From: an uncultured Eubacteriales bacterium
Lineage (GTDB): Bacteria; Bacillota; Clostridia; Oscillospirales; Acutalibacteraceae
NCBI GenBank assembly: GCA_934725345.1
Contig: CAKVBG010000053.1
Coordinates: 1-7,594 of the forward strand
Reading direction: 5' to 3'
DNA: 7,594 bases
The first letter of the stretch is position 1; every line of letters starts with the position of its first letter. The notes below the pieces were generated by a model. The model was not told the DNA's origin. It did no database searches and saw nothing but the letters and a program-made list of their open reading frames with translations. The translations under genes and the position numbers were made by a program. Shown here piece by piece: positions 1-6,483 of this stretch.

Positions 1-132
1 GTAATGATCAAACATCTCAAGTGCTTTTTCGCCACTGTCCGTATCTACAACCTCATACCCGGAACGTTCTAGGTTTATTACCTCAAATTCGCGTATTGCG
101 GTTTCATCTTCAGCAATTAAAACTCTTTTCAT
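1..132 (-). CDS. Response regulator, receiver domain N-terminus (partial, runs off the left edge)
   Basis: This is the first 44 codons of a two-component response regulator, read from an ATG at 132-130. The protein begins MKRVLIAEDE. That is the first beta strand of a CheY-like receiver domain followed by the acidic pocket (E8, D9, E10) that holds Mg2+ for phosphotransfer. The segment after it, IREFEVINLERSGYEV, fits helix 1 and strand 2 of OmpR/PhoB-type regulators. The phosphoacceptor aspartate, expected near residue 52, and any DNA-binding domain lie outside the window, so the output domain is unknown. An AGGAGAAGG ribosome binding site sits about 5 bases before the ATG. The gene follows the lipoprotein gene by 12 bases on the same strand, so the two are probably co-transcribed. 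I am confident of the receiver domain; the subfamily is inferred. Confidence 0.9.
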   Translation of the reverse strand, partial: MKRVLIAEDETAIREFEVINLERSGYEVVDTDSGEKALEMFDHY

Positions 133-144
133 ATACCTTCTCCT

Positions 145-627
145 TTATTCGTAATTATAGGATTCCATTTCATATGGTAGTTCTTTTTCATCACATTTTT
201 TGCAAAGTACCATTTCGATATTGTTGTCAACATCTCTAATATAAATCTTTAATATCTTTGAGCAATCCGGAATAACTTCTCCTGCCACCTGCCACTCTTC
301 TAAATTTCCCTTTTTGAGCACTAATACGTGCAGTTCCTGAGGGTCACGTTCAGCCTTGCAAACAACCAATTTAAAAGATTTCTCTTCATTCCCTTTTTTG
401 AATTTGTAGTCAGTGACCGAAGAATAAACATCGTTTACTAAAATAGGATAAAAAACAAAATCAGACTCCAAGTTATTTTCAATTACTTCCCTCACCTTCT
501 TTTGAGCTGAAGATAACCTAGGGCATTTCATCATGGAGTAAACATTAAAATAATTTTCAACGCTGCACCCAAGTAAAGACCCCGAACATAAAACCACTAT
601 ACCTAAAACTTTGAATCTTTTTTTCAA
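145..627 (-). CDS. Putative lipoprotein of unknown function, 160 aa
   Basis: The protein has a short basic N-terminus (MKKR), a hydrophobic core (residues 7-19) and a lipobox S-L-L-G-C ending at Cys21. This is a type II signal peptide, so the mature protein should be lipid-anchored on the outer face of the cytoplasmic membrane. The start is TTG (627-625), preceded by GAGGG at a suitable distance; the nearby ATG upstream is in another frame. The mature part is about 140 residues, predicted mixed alpha/beta, with cysteines at 35, 90, 122, 142 and 145. A stretch D-V-D-N-N-I-E (residues 132-138) resembles a degenerate DxDxDGxxE calcium loop, as in FG-GAP-like lipoproteins of gut clostridia, but the glycine is missing and the likeness is weak. 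It lies just upstream of a response regulator gene, so a role in an envelope-sensing locus is possible. I cannot assign a function. Confidence 0.8.
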   Translation of the reverse strand: MKKRFKVLGIVVLCSGSLLGCSVENYFNVYSMMKCPRLSSAQKKVREVIENNLESDFVFYPILVNDVYSSVTDYKFKKGNEEKSFKLVVCKAERDPQELHVLVLKKGNLEEWQVAGEVIPDCSKILKIYIRDVDNNIEMVLCKKCDEKELPYEMESYNYE

Positions 628-663
628 TTCTATCCCTCATTTTAGAGCGTCTTTTATGTTTGA

Positions 664-691
664 ATTATATCACATTTAGAACTGTTTTCAA
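664..691 (-). promoter_or_regulatory. Extended -10 promoter for the lipoprotein / response regulator unit
   Basis: On the minus strand TTGAAA (691-686) lies 16 bases before TATAAT (669-664). The -10 hexamer is preceded by TGA, which gives an extended -10 element. Transcription would start near 657 and leave a leader of about 30 bases before the TTG start at 627. This is a good sigma-A match, read by eye. Confidence 0.6.
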
Positions 692-732
692 ACCCGATAC
701 TGATTTGTTGATTTATGTTGACATATCACATT
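667..732. repeat. Pair of 10-base direct repeats in the divergent promoter region
   Basis: ATATCACATT occurs at 667-676 and again at 723-732. The first copy overlaps the -10 of the leftward promoter; the second lies in the -35/-10 spacer of the rightward promoter. The positions suit a regulator shared by both transcription units, but in sequence this AT-rich a chance match is quite possible. Confidence 0.35.
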
Positions 733-746
733 ATTAGATATATAAT
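718..746 (+). promoter_or_regulatory. Perfect-consensus sigma-70/sigma-A promoter of the tube-like operon
   Basis: TTGACA (718-723) and TATAAT (741-746) are separated by exactly 17 bases, so every consensus position is filled. The start point would be near 752-754, giving a leader of about 58 bases before the ATG at 811. An inverted repeat ATATC-N9-GATAT (723-741) fills the spacer and could be an operator. Such a strong core promoter suggests either steady high expression or tight repression. Confidence 0.8.
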
Positions 747-810
747 CAGTTTAATTATAAGTGTATAGCACTAAATTTTAAAATATAATATTGAACAGGA
801 TGGGAAATTT

Positions 811-1539
811 ATGTCTATTTTAAAATCTTTACAAAGTTTCGCGGGAAAACCAAACTTTCGCACTAACGTATTTTATGACTTCAGCGTTGTTCAAAAGGCA
901 TACTTTTACGTTTTTGAATCTGATTCTAATCACGCAACCTTCCCCTATAAATTGGCTGATAAACCCAATGCTTTACCCGTGCAAATAAACCCGGATAACA
1001 TAAACATAGAGCAGACAAGCACCCCAAAAAGATTTAATGGTGTGGCCGAATCTCTAGAGAATGATACATCCAAACGTGGAATTACAATGGAACAACCAAG
1101 TTCCAGTTTGAGATTGGAACTCTATTTCGATCTCTATGATGAGCATGTAATTCGTTCAGGAGGAATGGTTGGTCTTCTTAATAGAGAACTGGATTTAAAC
1201 ATATCCCTGATGAATGAGAAGCTTACTTCATTACCTCATCTTTTTAAGTACGTTGCCAGTAACCAACATGCCCTACTTTTTCGCTGGGGAGAAATGAGTT
1301 TTTTTGGACATCTTTCAGACCTTACATGCAACTATACCGCATTTTCACGCTGGGGAGAACCACTAAAATGCAGAGCAGATGCTACATTAGTCAGGGATAT
1401 ATCAAGAATTACAGGCCAAGAAGCAATAGAGAATATAATTAGCTCCGATTCTAATGCAAAAGACCTGCTATCTGACACTAAACGCACAGCAACCAAAATA
1501 GGAACTGTTTTAAGCGGTATATCAGCCGCTTTGAGATAA
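811..1539 (+). CDS. Contractile injection system tube-adaptor-like protein (Afp7-like, no LysM), 242 aa
   Basis: Residues about 25-197 have the features I associate with the CIS tube / Afp7-type N-terminal domain of contractile injection systems and phage tails. A short strand is followed by a Q-I-N-P motif (58-61; the family usually has F-N-P) leading into the S/T-rich I-E-Q-T-S-T-P. Next comes L-R-L-E-L-Y-F-D-L-Y-D (100-110), matching the family's L-x-L-E-L-x-F-D-T-Y. Then L-L-F-R-W-G (155-160) precedes S-F-F-G-H-L (163-168), and the final strands hold W-G-E-P-L-K-C-R-A (181-189). In known systems this protein sits between the inner tube and the spike/baseplate and usually carries a C-terminal LysM; here residues 200-242 are a short Ser/Ala/Ile-rich tail without one. 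There is no signal peptide or membrane segment, so it acts in the cytosol or in a particle. AGGA/GGG at 797-804 is the ribosome binding site. It heads an operon with the 793-residue gene. No other tail genes are in view. The family call is my pattern recognition. Confidence 0.7.
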   Translation: MSILKSLQSFAGKPNFRTNVFYDFSVVQKAYFYVFESDSNHATFPYKLADKPNALPVQINPDNINIEQTSTPKRFNGVAESLENDTSKRGITMEQPSSSLRLELYFDLYDEHVIRSGGMVGLLNRELDLNISLMNEKLTSLPHLFKYVASNQHALLFRWGEMSFFGHLSDLTCNYTAFSRWGEPLKCRADATLVRDISRITGQEAIENIISSDSNAKDLLSDTKRTATKIGTVLSGISAALR

Positions 1540-1572
1540 ACTACCTCATGCAATCGAAAGGAGGAAAATATT

Positions 1573-3954
1573 ATGAGTTACGATGAAGAATCTGAATTAA
1601 TAAATTGGGAAGAGGCTTCCCAACCTATCAAGGTAGTGAATGGTAAAAAAGACTATAGTAATTATAATAAAATGTCTAATTCAAGTGGAACTGCTCGAGA
1701 AATATATGCAATTGTAAAAGGTGCAAAAGATAATAAATATTGGAAAGAGCTTTCCGATGAATATCAAAATAAAGGTTCCGAGCAAAAAGGGGGTTCCAAA
1801 AAAGAAGAAACCGGTGATACAGAGACCCAAGAGGAAAATGGTTCTGATAAACCAAAAGTTGAGGAAAATCCCAATCAGGAGACTGAAGAAAAAGCCAAAC
1901 AAGAGGCTGAACGAGCCAAACAAGAAGCTGAAGAAAAAGCCAAACGAGAGGCTGAAGAAAAAGCTCAAAAAATTGCAAAACTGTTAGATACGTTAAAGAG
2001 CAATTCCGATGAAATAAATAAGTTAACGATTCTATTAAACTTACCCAATTCATTAGGTGAAGAACATACGCAGATTGTACAGGCTGCTTTAAATTCTCTA
2101 CTGTTTCCCGAAAACCAAAAAAAGGTTGAGCAGTCATCAACTTCCCAAGCTACACAGCCTCCTCAATCAAACACTTTACCCCAACAAGTTAACGCTAATC
2201 TCAGTACTCCGCCTGCCGAGACCACACCTACCAATAAAAAAGAGGATACTGCTACTTCGGCTCCCCTTGAAGCTGTCCCCACTACGGAGTCTACTGTGCA
2301 GGTAGTGACAGAACCTGCTGCACCTAAGGAAGAAAAAGAACCCCAAACAGCCAAAACAGATCCTGTTGGGGAGAAAAATGATTCTGCTCCTTCTGCTGAA
2401 GCCGTACCCGATGATACTCAACCCAGTGGTCAACAAAAAGAAGAAGCAGAAAAAACCACCAATCCGACTGAAGAAGATAATAATGAAACCGACGATGGGA
2501 CAGCTCCAGATGAAGAGGAACCGGAGGAAACTGGAGATAGAAAAGACGGTGAAGAAGAGGATGAAAGCAAAACAATAAAGGAAAAAGTTAATGAAACAAT
2601 AAACAAAAAATTAAGAAATGTAGTTAAGAAAATAAAGCCTGACACAAACGAATTATATGATGAAGACGACGATGAAGATGAAGAGAGTGAAGGAAATTTC
2701 TTTGAGAAGAAAGCTAAAGGTTTAAAAAATTTTTTCAAGAGAAAAAAGAATTCCATTTTGAACAAAGCGTCACTAAAAATCGAAAAATTCGTAGCCAGTA
2801 GGGAAGAAGCCGAGCAAGAACAAATAAAACTAAAAAATGAAAAGAAAGAAAGAAAAGAAAAAAAGAAACAAGAAAAAAAAGATTTCAAAAAGGAAATGAA
2901 AAAACTTGATCAATACAACGGAATAGAACTTGTAAAAAAACTTATAGACCAGCACGTAAATCAGAGTGAAGGGTTGTTTGACCCGGAATACCTTAAAGGC
3001 ATCAAATTTTGCTTAAAAGTCTTATCCAAAAAAGGACCTAGTGGTGAATTATTTTCAAGAGCACTTAAAAAGCTAAATTACCTGGAAAGAACCTATAACC
3101 CTCGAAAAGAACCAGGTGATTTGGGAGACAACAAATTAACAGATAAAGATTTTCTTAAGTCTGAAAAAGACCCCGGCTATTTGCTTAATAAATTTGGATT
3201 CCTAGATGCAGCTGAATCTGAATTTAAAATGTTATGCCATAATTCCTGGTCCTCTATAAATTCAGTAAAAAAAACCTCCACAAATGCTCAGCAAAAAATA
3301 AAGGACTATAAATGTGTAATTGCTTTTCTGGGTTCTACTTTAAGAACATCAGATGACAAAACCGATGAAAACAGTTGCCAATATGAATTCACGAATTTAA
3401 GAAAAATGTATTCGGATGTTCTTAAGAGAAAAAATTCCTATGGCTTCCATCTGGATTCAGACGAATCAAACTCATGTGATTTGGAAAAATATAATTTGGC
3501 TTTATTCAGAGTAATGGGGATGGTACTTGCTCATGAGAATTTAAGTCCAAAGGATGCCTCTAACCAGGTGAATTTTGATAAGATTAAAAGAAAACTAAAC
3601 TCGAAGTACAAGAAGCAGTTTTCAGAAATTCGCGAGAACGAAAAATTTTCAAATTTAAATAATACCTATGTGACTGAAACAATTTTGCACGACTTTGAAA
3701 AATTATCCCAACAAATTAACCCCACAAATATGACCAAAAAAATCGCTGGACTCATTGAAAATTTGAAAAAACCTTCAAAAACTAAATCTGCTATAAATTT
3801 TATCGAAATGATACTAGACCAATCACATAATAGTAATATTAAAAGTCATAAAGACGAAATTATCAAAAAGATGTTTCCATCGCCAAAAGAGAAATTTGAC
3901 AGCACATACTTTGATAAAGGAGAAGGAGGTCGTTACATCGGATTTAGTATGTAG
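1573..3954 (+). CDS. Large charge-segregated modular protein of unknown function, 793 aa
   Basis: I do not recognise this protein. A strong AAGGAGG (1558-1564) lies 8 bases before the ATG, 33 bases after the tube-like gene. Visible modules in order: residues 1-66, a compact Tyr-rich segment (YSNYNKM, then a helix REIYAIVKGAKDNKYW); 67-104, a Gly/Glu/Lys linker; 105-137, a coiled coil built on AK(Q/R)EAE repeats; 138-182, a predicted helical segment; 183-290, a Pro/Thr/Ser/Gln-rich disordered linker; 291-334, a strongly acidic stretch; 335-358, a basic helix; 359-373, an acidic run with DEDDDEDEE; 377-445, basic Lys-rich helices; 446-775, a probable mostly helical globular domain with Cys480, 555, 581, 602 and 635; and a tail ending KGEGGRYIGFSM. 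There is no signal peptide or membrane helix. Being in one operon with an injection-system tube-like gene, it could be cargo, a scaffold or a structural partner. No enzyme motif is evident, and toxin function is unproven. Confidence 0.85.
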   Translation: MSYDEESELINWEEASQPIKVVNGKKDYSNYNKMSNSSGTAREIYAIVKGAKDNKYWKELSDEYQNKGSEQKGGSKKEETGDTETQEENGSDKPKVEENPNQETEEKAKQEAERAKQEAEEKAKREAEEKAQKIAKLLDTLKSNSDEINKLTILLNLPNSLGEEHTQIVQAALNSLLFPENQKKVEQSSTSQATQPPQSNTLPQQVNANLSTPPAETTPTNKKEDTATSAPLEAVPTTESTVQVVTEPAAPKEEKEPQTAKTDPVGEKNDSAPSAEAVPDDTQPSGQQKEEAEKTTNPTEEDNNETDDGTAPDEEEPEETGDRKDGEEEDESKTIKEKVNETINKKLRNVVKKIKPDTNELYDEDDDEDEESEGNFFEKKAKGLKNFFKRKKNSILNKASLKIEKFVASREEAEQEQIKLKNEKKERKEKKKQEKKDFKKEMKKLDQYNGIELVKKLIDQHVNQSEGLFDPEYLKGIKFCLKVLSKKGPSGELFSRALKKLNYLERTYNPRKEPGDLGDNKLTDKDFLKSEKDPGYLLNKFGFLDAAESEFKMLCHNSWSSINSVKKTSTNAQQKIKDYKCVIAFLGSTLRTSDDKTDENSCQYEFTNLRKMYSDVLKRKNSYGFHLDSDESNSCDLEKYNLALFRVMGMVLAHENLSPKDASNQVNFDKIKRKLNSKYKKQFSEIRENEKFSNLNNTYVTETILHDFEKLSQQINPTNMTKKIAGLIENLKKPSKTKSAINFIEMILDQSHNSNIKSHKDEIIKKMFPSPKEKFDSTYFDKGEGGRYIGFSM
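1894..1956 (+). repeat. Three in-frame 18-base repeats encoding AK(Q/R)EAE
   Basis: The unit gccaaacRagaRgctgaa occurs at 1894-1911, 1915-1932 and 1939-1956, spaced 21 and 24 bases apart. It encodes AKQEAE, AKQEAE and AKREAE (residues 108-113, 115-120 and 123-128). The copies also sit within two imperfect 45-base tandem units (1883-1927 and 1928-1972), which share 28 of their first 29 bases. They build the amphipathic, TolA-like coiled coil of the 793-residue protein. The nucleotide-level identity suggests recent duplication, and such a tract may change in length between strains. Confidence 0.85.
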
Positions 3955-3962
3955 TACCAACG

Positions 3963-4000
3963 AAAACCATGCACTGAGTGTATGGTTTTGCACTTTTTTT
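3963..4000 (+). terminator. Rho-independent terminator of the tube-like operon
   Basis: An 8-base stem AAAACCAT (3963-3970) pairs with ATGGTTTT (3982-3989). The loop can form an inner CAC/GTG helix. Four bases after the stem comes a run of seven T (3994-4000). It starts 8 bases after the stop codon of the 793-residue gene and separates that operon from feoAB. Confidence 0.75.
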
Positions 4001-4014
4001 ACCCCTTTTTCATA

Positions 4015-4044
4015 CGTTGCTAAGAGGATTTATACTTAGCTACG
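4015..4044 (+). promoter_or_regulatory. Inverted repeat over the putative feoA promoter (candidate metal-regulator operator)
   Basis: The left arm cgttgctaag (4015-4024) and right arm cttagctacg (4035-4044) pair at 9 of 10 positions around a 10-base spacer. The six inner bases, GCTAAG/CTTAGC, match perfectly. The repeat covers a possible -10, TATACT (4031-4036), which lacks a convincing -35, and ends at the feoA ribosome binding site. Its position suits a repressor. The half-site slightly resembles the TTAGG half of DtxR/IdeR boxes and does not resemble a Fur box. It could instead be an RNA hairpin affecting feoA translation. Confidence 0.45.
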
Positions 4045-4054
4045 AGGTGAATTT

Positions 4055-4297
4055 ATGAAAGCAACAAGCATCTTGCCACTTAGCAAATCTCAGCCAGGCA
4101 AAAAATACACCGTTGTTGATATCAGGCTCAAAGAAGAAGAACGAAAAAGAATTATGGATTTGGGTCTAATACCAAATACCACCCTTAAAGTACTTCAAAA
4201 GAGTCCTCTCGGAGACCCCACCGCTTATTTCATAAGAGGAACGGTGATAGCTTTAAGATCAGAATGTACTAAAAAAATTATCGTTAAAAAAATTTAA
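4055..4297 (+). CDS. feoA: FeoA, ferrous iron transport accessory protein, 80 aa
   Basis: FeoA is a small cytosolic SH3-like protein that works with FeoB in Fe(II) uptake. The family signature is present: a start of the form L-x(5)-G-K-K-Y-T-V-V-D-I, then R-I-M-D-L-G-L-I-P (residues 32-40, the usual RLxxLGLxPG with N for the final G). The middle P-L-G-D-P-T-A-Y-F-I-R-G (51-62) and the ending V-I-A-L-R-S-E-C-T-K-K-I (64-75, normally ALRxxxAxxI) also fit. The full length is normal for FeoA. GAGGTG lies 6 bases before the ATG. feoB follows after 33 bases on the same strand, the classical feoAB order, so both are expected to be controlled together, probably by iron through the inverted repeat just upstream. 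A feoC is not seen. Confidence 0.93.
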   Translation: MKATSILPLSKSQPGKKYTVVDIRLKEEERKRIMDLGLIPNTTLKVLQKSPLGDPTAYFIRGTVIALRSECTKKIIVKKI

Positions 4298-4330
4298 TTC
4301 CAGATTTTTAGTACAGGAGCTGATTTAATA

Positions 4331-6478
4331 TTGAAAACAATTAAAATTCCATCAGTTAAACTTCTTGAACCCAAAAAATCACGTCTATCCACCTCAGACT
4401 ATACTATAGCTGTGGCAGGCAATCCAAATGTTGGCAAAAGCACTGTATTTAACGCCCTCACCGGACTTCACCAACACACGGGTAATTGGCCAGGAAAAAC
4501 TGTCCAGCGGGCAGAAGGACGATATACTCACGAAGAAAAAACTTTTAATATTGTTGATATTCCCGGCACTTATTCCCTTTTATCCAATTCTGCTGAAGAA
4601 GAAGTTGCCAGAGATTTCATTTGCTTTAATAGCCCTGATGCGGTGGTTGTTGTGATGGATGCCACATGTATCGAAAGAAACTTAAATTTGACTCTACAAA
4701 TTCTAGAGATAACAAATAAAGTTGTTGTGTGTTTAAACATGATGGACGAAGCCGAAAGCAAAAAAATCTCCATAGATACAGATGAACTCTCTTTACAACT
4801 AGGTGGAGTACCTGTTGTTTGCACGAGTGCGAGAAAAGGTAAAGGTATCGAAGAGCTGAAAACTGCCGTAAAAACTATATGTGAAGATAAAATAAAAACC
4901 GTAGAAGTTAAAAACAACTACGGAGTTGCTATCGAGCAAGCCTTGCAAGCCCTCATACCGCTTATTTCAAAATCAGAAAATAAAAATATTAACCCCAGAT
5001 TTTTGGCCGTGAGAATGCTTGAAAATGACAGTTCTTTTTGTAATTCCATGCAAAAGTATCTCTCAAGCAGCAATCTGCTAGATAAAGATTTTCAAGAAGC
5101 ACTTCAAGAAGAAAAGCAAAAACTTAACTTTAAAAATATCCGTGATTATAATTTCCGTGATCGTATCGCCCAATGTTTAATAACCAAATCAGAAAATATT
5201 TACAAGCAATGCGTTAAAATAACCAAGAAAGATTACGATGCAGTAGATAGAAAAATAGACAAATTTTTGACTTCTCGCCTAACGGGATTTCCAACTATGA
5301 TGTTATTTTTGCTCGGAATATTTTGGATAACTATCAGCGGAGCAAATTATCCTTCTGAAATAATTGCCGATGTACTTTTTAGTTTTGAACAAAAATTAAT
5401 GGATTTTATGATTGCCACGAATGCTCCTGCTTGGCTTTCTGGGATTTTAGTATCGGGCGTATATAGAACACTAGCATGGGTAGTTTCCGTAATGCTACCA
5501 CCAATGGCCATATTTTTCCCCTTATTCACGCTCCTCGAGGATTTAGGTTATCTGCCTAGAATAGCTTTTAATTTGGACGGAATATTCAAAAAATGCGGTT
5601 GTCACGGAAAACAGGCCCTCACGATGTGTATGGGATTTGGATGCAACGCTTGCGGAATAATCGGATGCCGTATAATCGATTCCCCTAGAGAAAGAATCAT
5701 CGGAATTTTAACTAATAATTTCGTTCCTTGTAATGGTAGATTCCCACTGCTAATATCATTGATAGAAATATTTTTCATTGGTAAAACCCTCACGGCATCA
5801 AGCTCCGCTATTTCAGCATTAATTTTGACTTCTATGATAATTTTAGGTGTTGCAGTAACTTTTCTAGTTTCTAAACTTTTATCCTCCACTTTACTCAAAG
5901 GTATAAGCTCTTCGTTTGCATTAGAACTTCCGCCATACAGAAAACCTCAGGTAGGTAAAATTTTAGTTCGGTCTCTTTTTGATAGAACAGTTTTCGTTTT
6001 GGGAAGAGCGGTCGCAGTTGCAGCTCCAGCAGGATTAGTAATCTGGTTGATGGCAAATACCTTCATACACGGCACCAGCCTACTTATCCACTGCTCCAAT
6101 TTTCTCGACCCCTTTGCTAGATGTATCGGATTAGACGGAATCATATTAATGGCATTTATTTTAGGATTCCCTGCCAATGAGATTGTTCTACCCATAATAA
6201 TTATGAGCTATATGTCCACGGGATCAATAATGAGTATACAAAGCCCCTCAGAACTCCATAGCCTTTTGGTATCTCATGGCTGGAATTATATAACCGCGAT
6301 ATGCGTCATGTTGTTTTCCCTAATGCATTTTCCATGTGGCACTACTTGCTGGACTATCAAAAAAGAAACTAAAAGTCTTAAATGGACAGTTATTTCTTTT
6401 ATTCTTCCAACTTTAGTAGGATTTATTGTATGTTTTGCAGTTGCTAATTGCCTGAGATTGATATCAAATTTAGTTTAA
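4331..6478 (+). CDS. feoB: FeoB, GTP-dependent ferrous iron transporter, 715 aa
   Basis: FeoB imports Fe(II) across the cytoplasmic membrane. The N-terminal G domain (about residues 24-185) has G1 GNPNVGKST (30-38), the switch threonine in GKTV (55-58), G3 DIPG (76-79), G4 NMMD (136-139) and G5 TSAR (165-168). The helical GDI-like region follows, up to about 310. The membrane part (about 315-715) has two Gate regions: 380-530, with L-E-D-L-G-Y-L-P-R and M-G-F-G-C-N, and 545-665, with F-D-R-T-x-V-F-V-L-G-R and G-F-P-A-N-E. The central segment 422-467 holds seven cysteines, the clostridial type. Length is usual for Firmicutes. The start is TTG; AGGAG (4315-4319) lies 11 bases upstream, an unusually long spacing that suggests weak initiation relative to feoA. 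The stop lies only 5 bases from the stop of convergent recO, with no terminator between them. Confidence 0.96.
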   Translation: MKTIKIPSVKLLEPKKSRLSTSDYTIAVAGNPNVGKSTVFNALTGLHQHTGNWPGKTVQRAEGRYTHEEKTFNIVDIPGTYSLLSNSAEEEVARDFICFNSPDAVVVVMDATCIERNLNLTLQILEITNKVVVCLNMMDEAESKKISIDTDELSLQLGGVPVVCTSARKGKGIEELKTAVKTICEDKIKTVEVKNNYGVAIEQALQALIPLISKSENKNINPRFLAVRMLENDSSFCNSMQKYLSSSNLLDKDFQEALQEEKQKLNFKNIRDYNFRDRIAQCLITKSENIYKQCVKITKKDYDAVDRKIDKFLTSRLTGFPTMMLFLLGIFWITISGANYPSEIIADVLFSFEQKLMDFMIATNAPAWLSGILVSGVYRTLAWVVSVMLPPMAIFFPLFTLLEDLGYLPRIAFNLDGIFKKCGCHGKQALTMCMGFGCNACGIIGCRIIDSPRERIIGILTNNFVPCNGRFPLLISLIEIFFIGKTLTASSSAISALILTSMIILGVAVTFLVSKLLSSTLLKGISSSFALELPPYRKPQVGKILVRSLFDRTVFVLGRAVAVAAPAGLVIWLMANTFIHGTSLLIHCSNFLDPFARCIGLDGIILMAFILGFPANEIVLPIIIMSYMSTGSIMSIQSPSELHSLLVSHGWNYITAICVMLFSLMHFPCGTTCWTIKKETKSLKWTVISFILPTLVGFIVCFAVANCLRLISNLV

Positions 6479-6483
6479 TATAT

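Noticed and set aside
21..239. 72-residue open frame on the plus strand
   Set aside because: It lies antisense to the response regulator start and lipoprotein end, has no ribosome binding site and looks like no protein.
784..789. Second TATAAT before the tube-like gene
   Set aside because: No usable -35 lies 16-18 bases upstream, and the perfect promoter at 718-746 explains expression.
1512..1531. Hairpin AAGCGG-N8-CCGCTT near the end of the tube-like gene
   Set aside because: It is inside the coding region with no T run after it, so it is not a terminator.
1676..2888. Long open frames antisense to, or in another frame of, the 793-residue gene (1676-2140, 1681-1968, 2324-2575 and 2430-2888 minus; 1721-1987 and 2366-2578 plus)
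   Set aside because: They arise because Glu/Lys-rich codons rarely give stops in other frames; the minus-strand products are artificial Leu/Phe/Ser-rich strings and none has a convincing ribosome binding site.
1573..3954. Calling the 793-residue protein a tape-measure protein, toxin or TolA
   Set aside because: The TolA-like likeness is only repeat composition, there is no membrane anchor, no catalytic motif is visible, and a tape-measure protein would be expected to be continuously helical or hydrophobic rather than Pro/Thr-rich and disordered in the middle.
3955..4054. Fur box or riboswitch ahead of feoA
   Set aside because: The gap holds the upstream terminator and one inverted repeat; no GATAATGATAATCATTATC-like 19-base box and no room for a known aptamer are visible.
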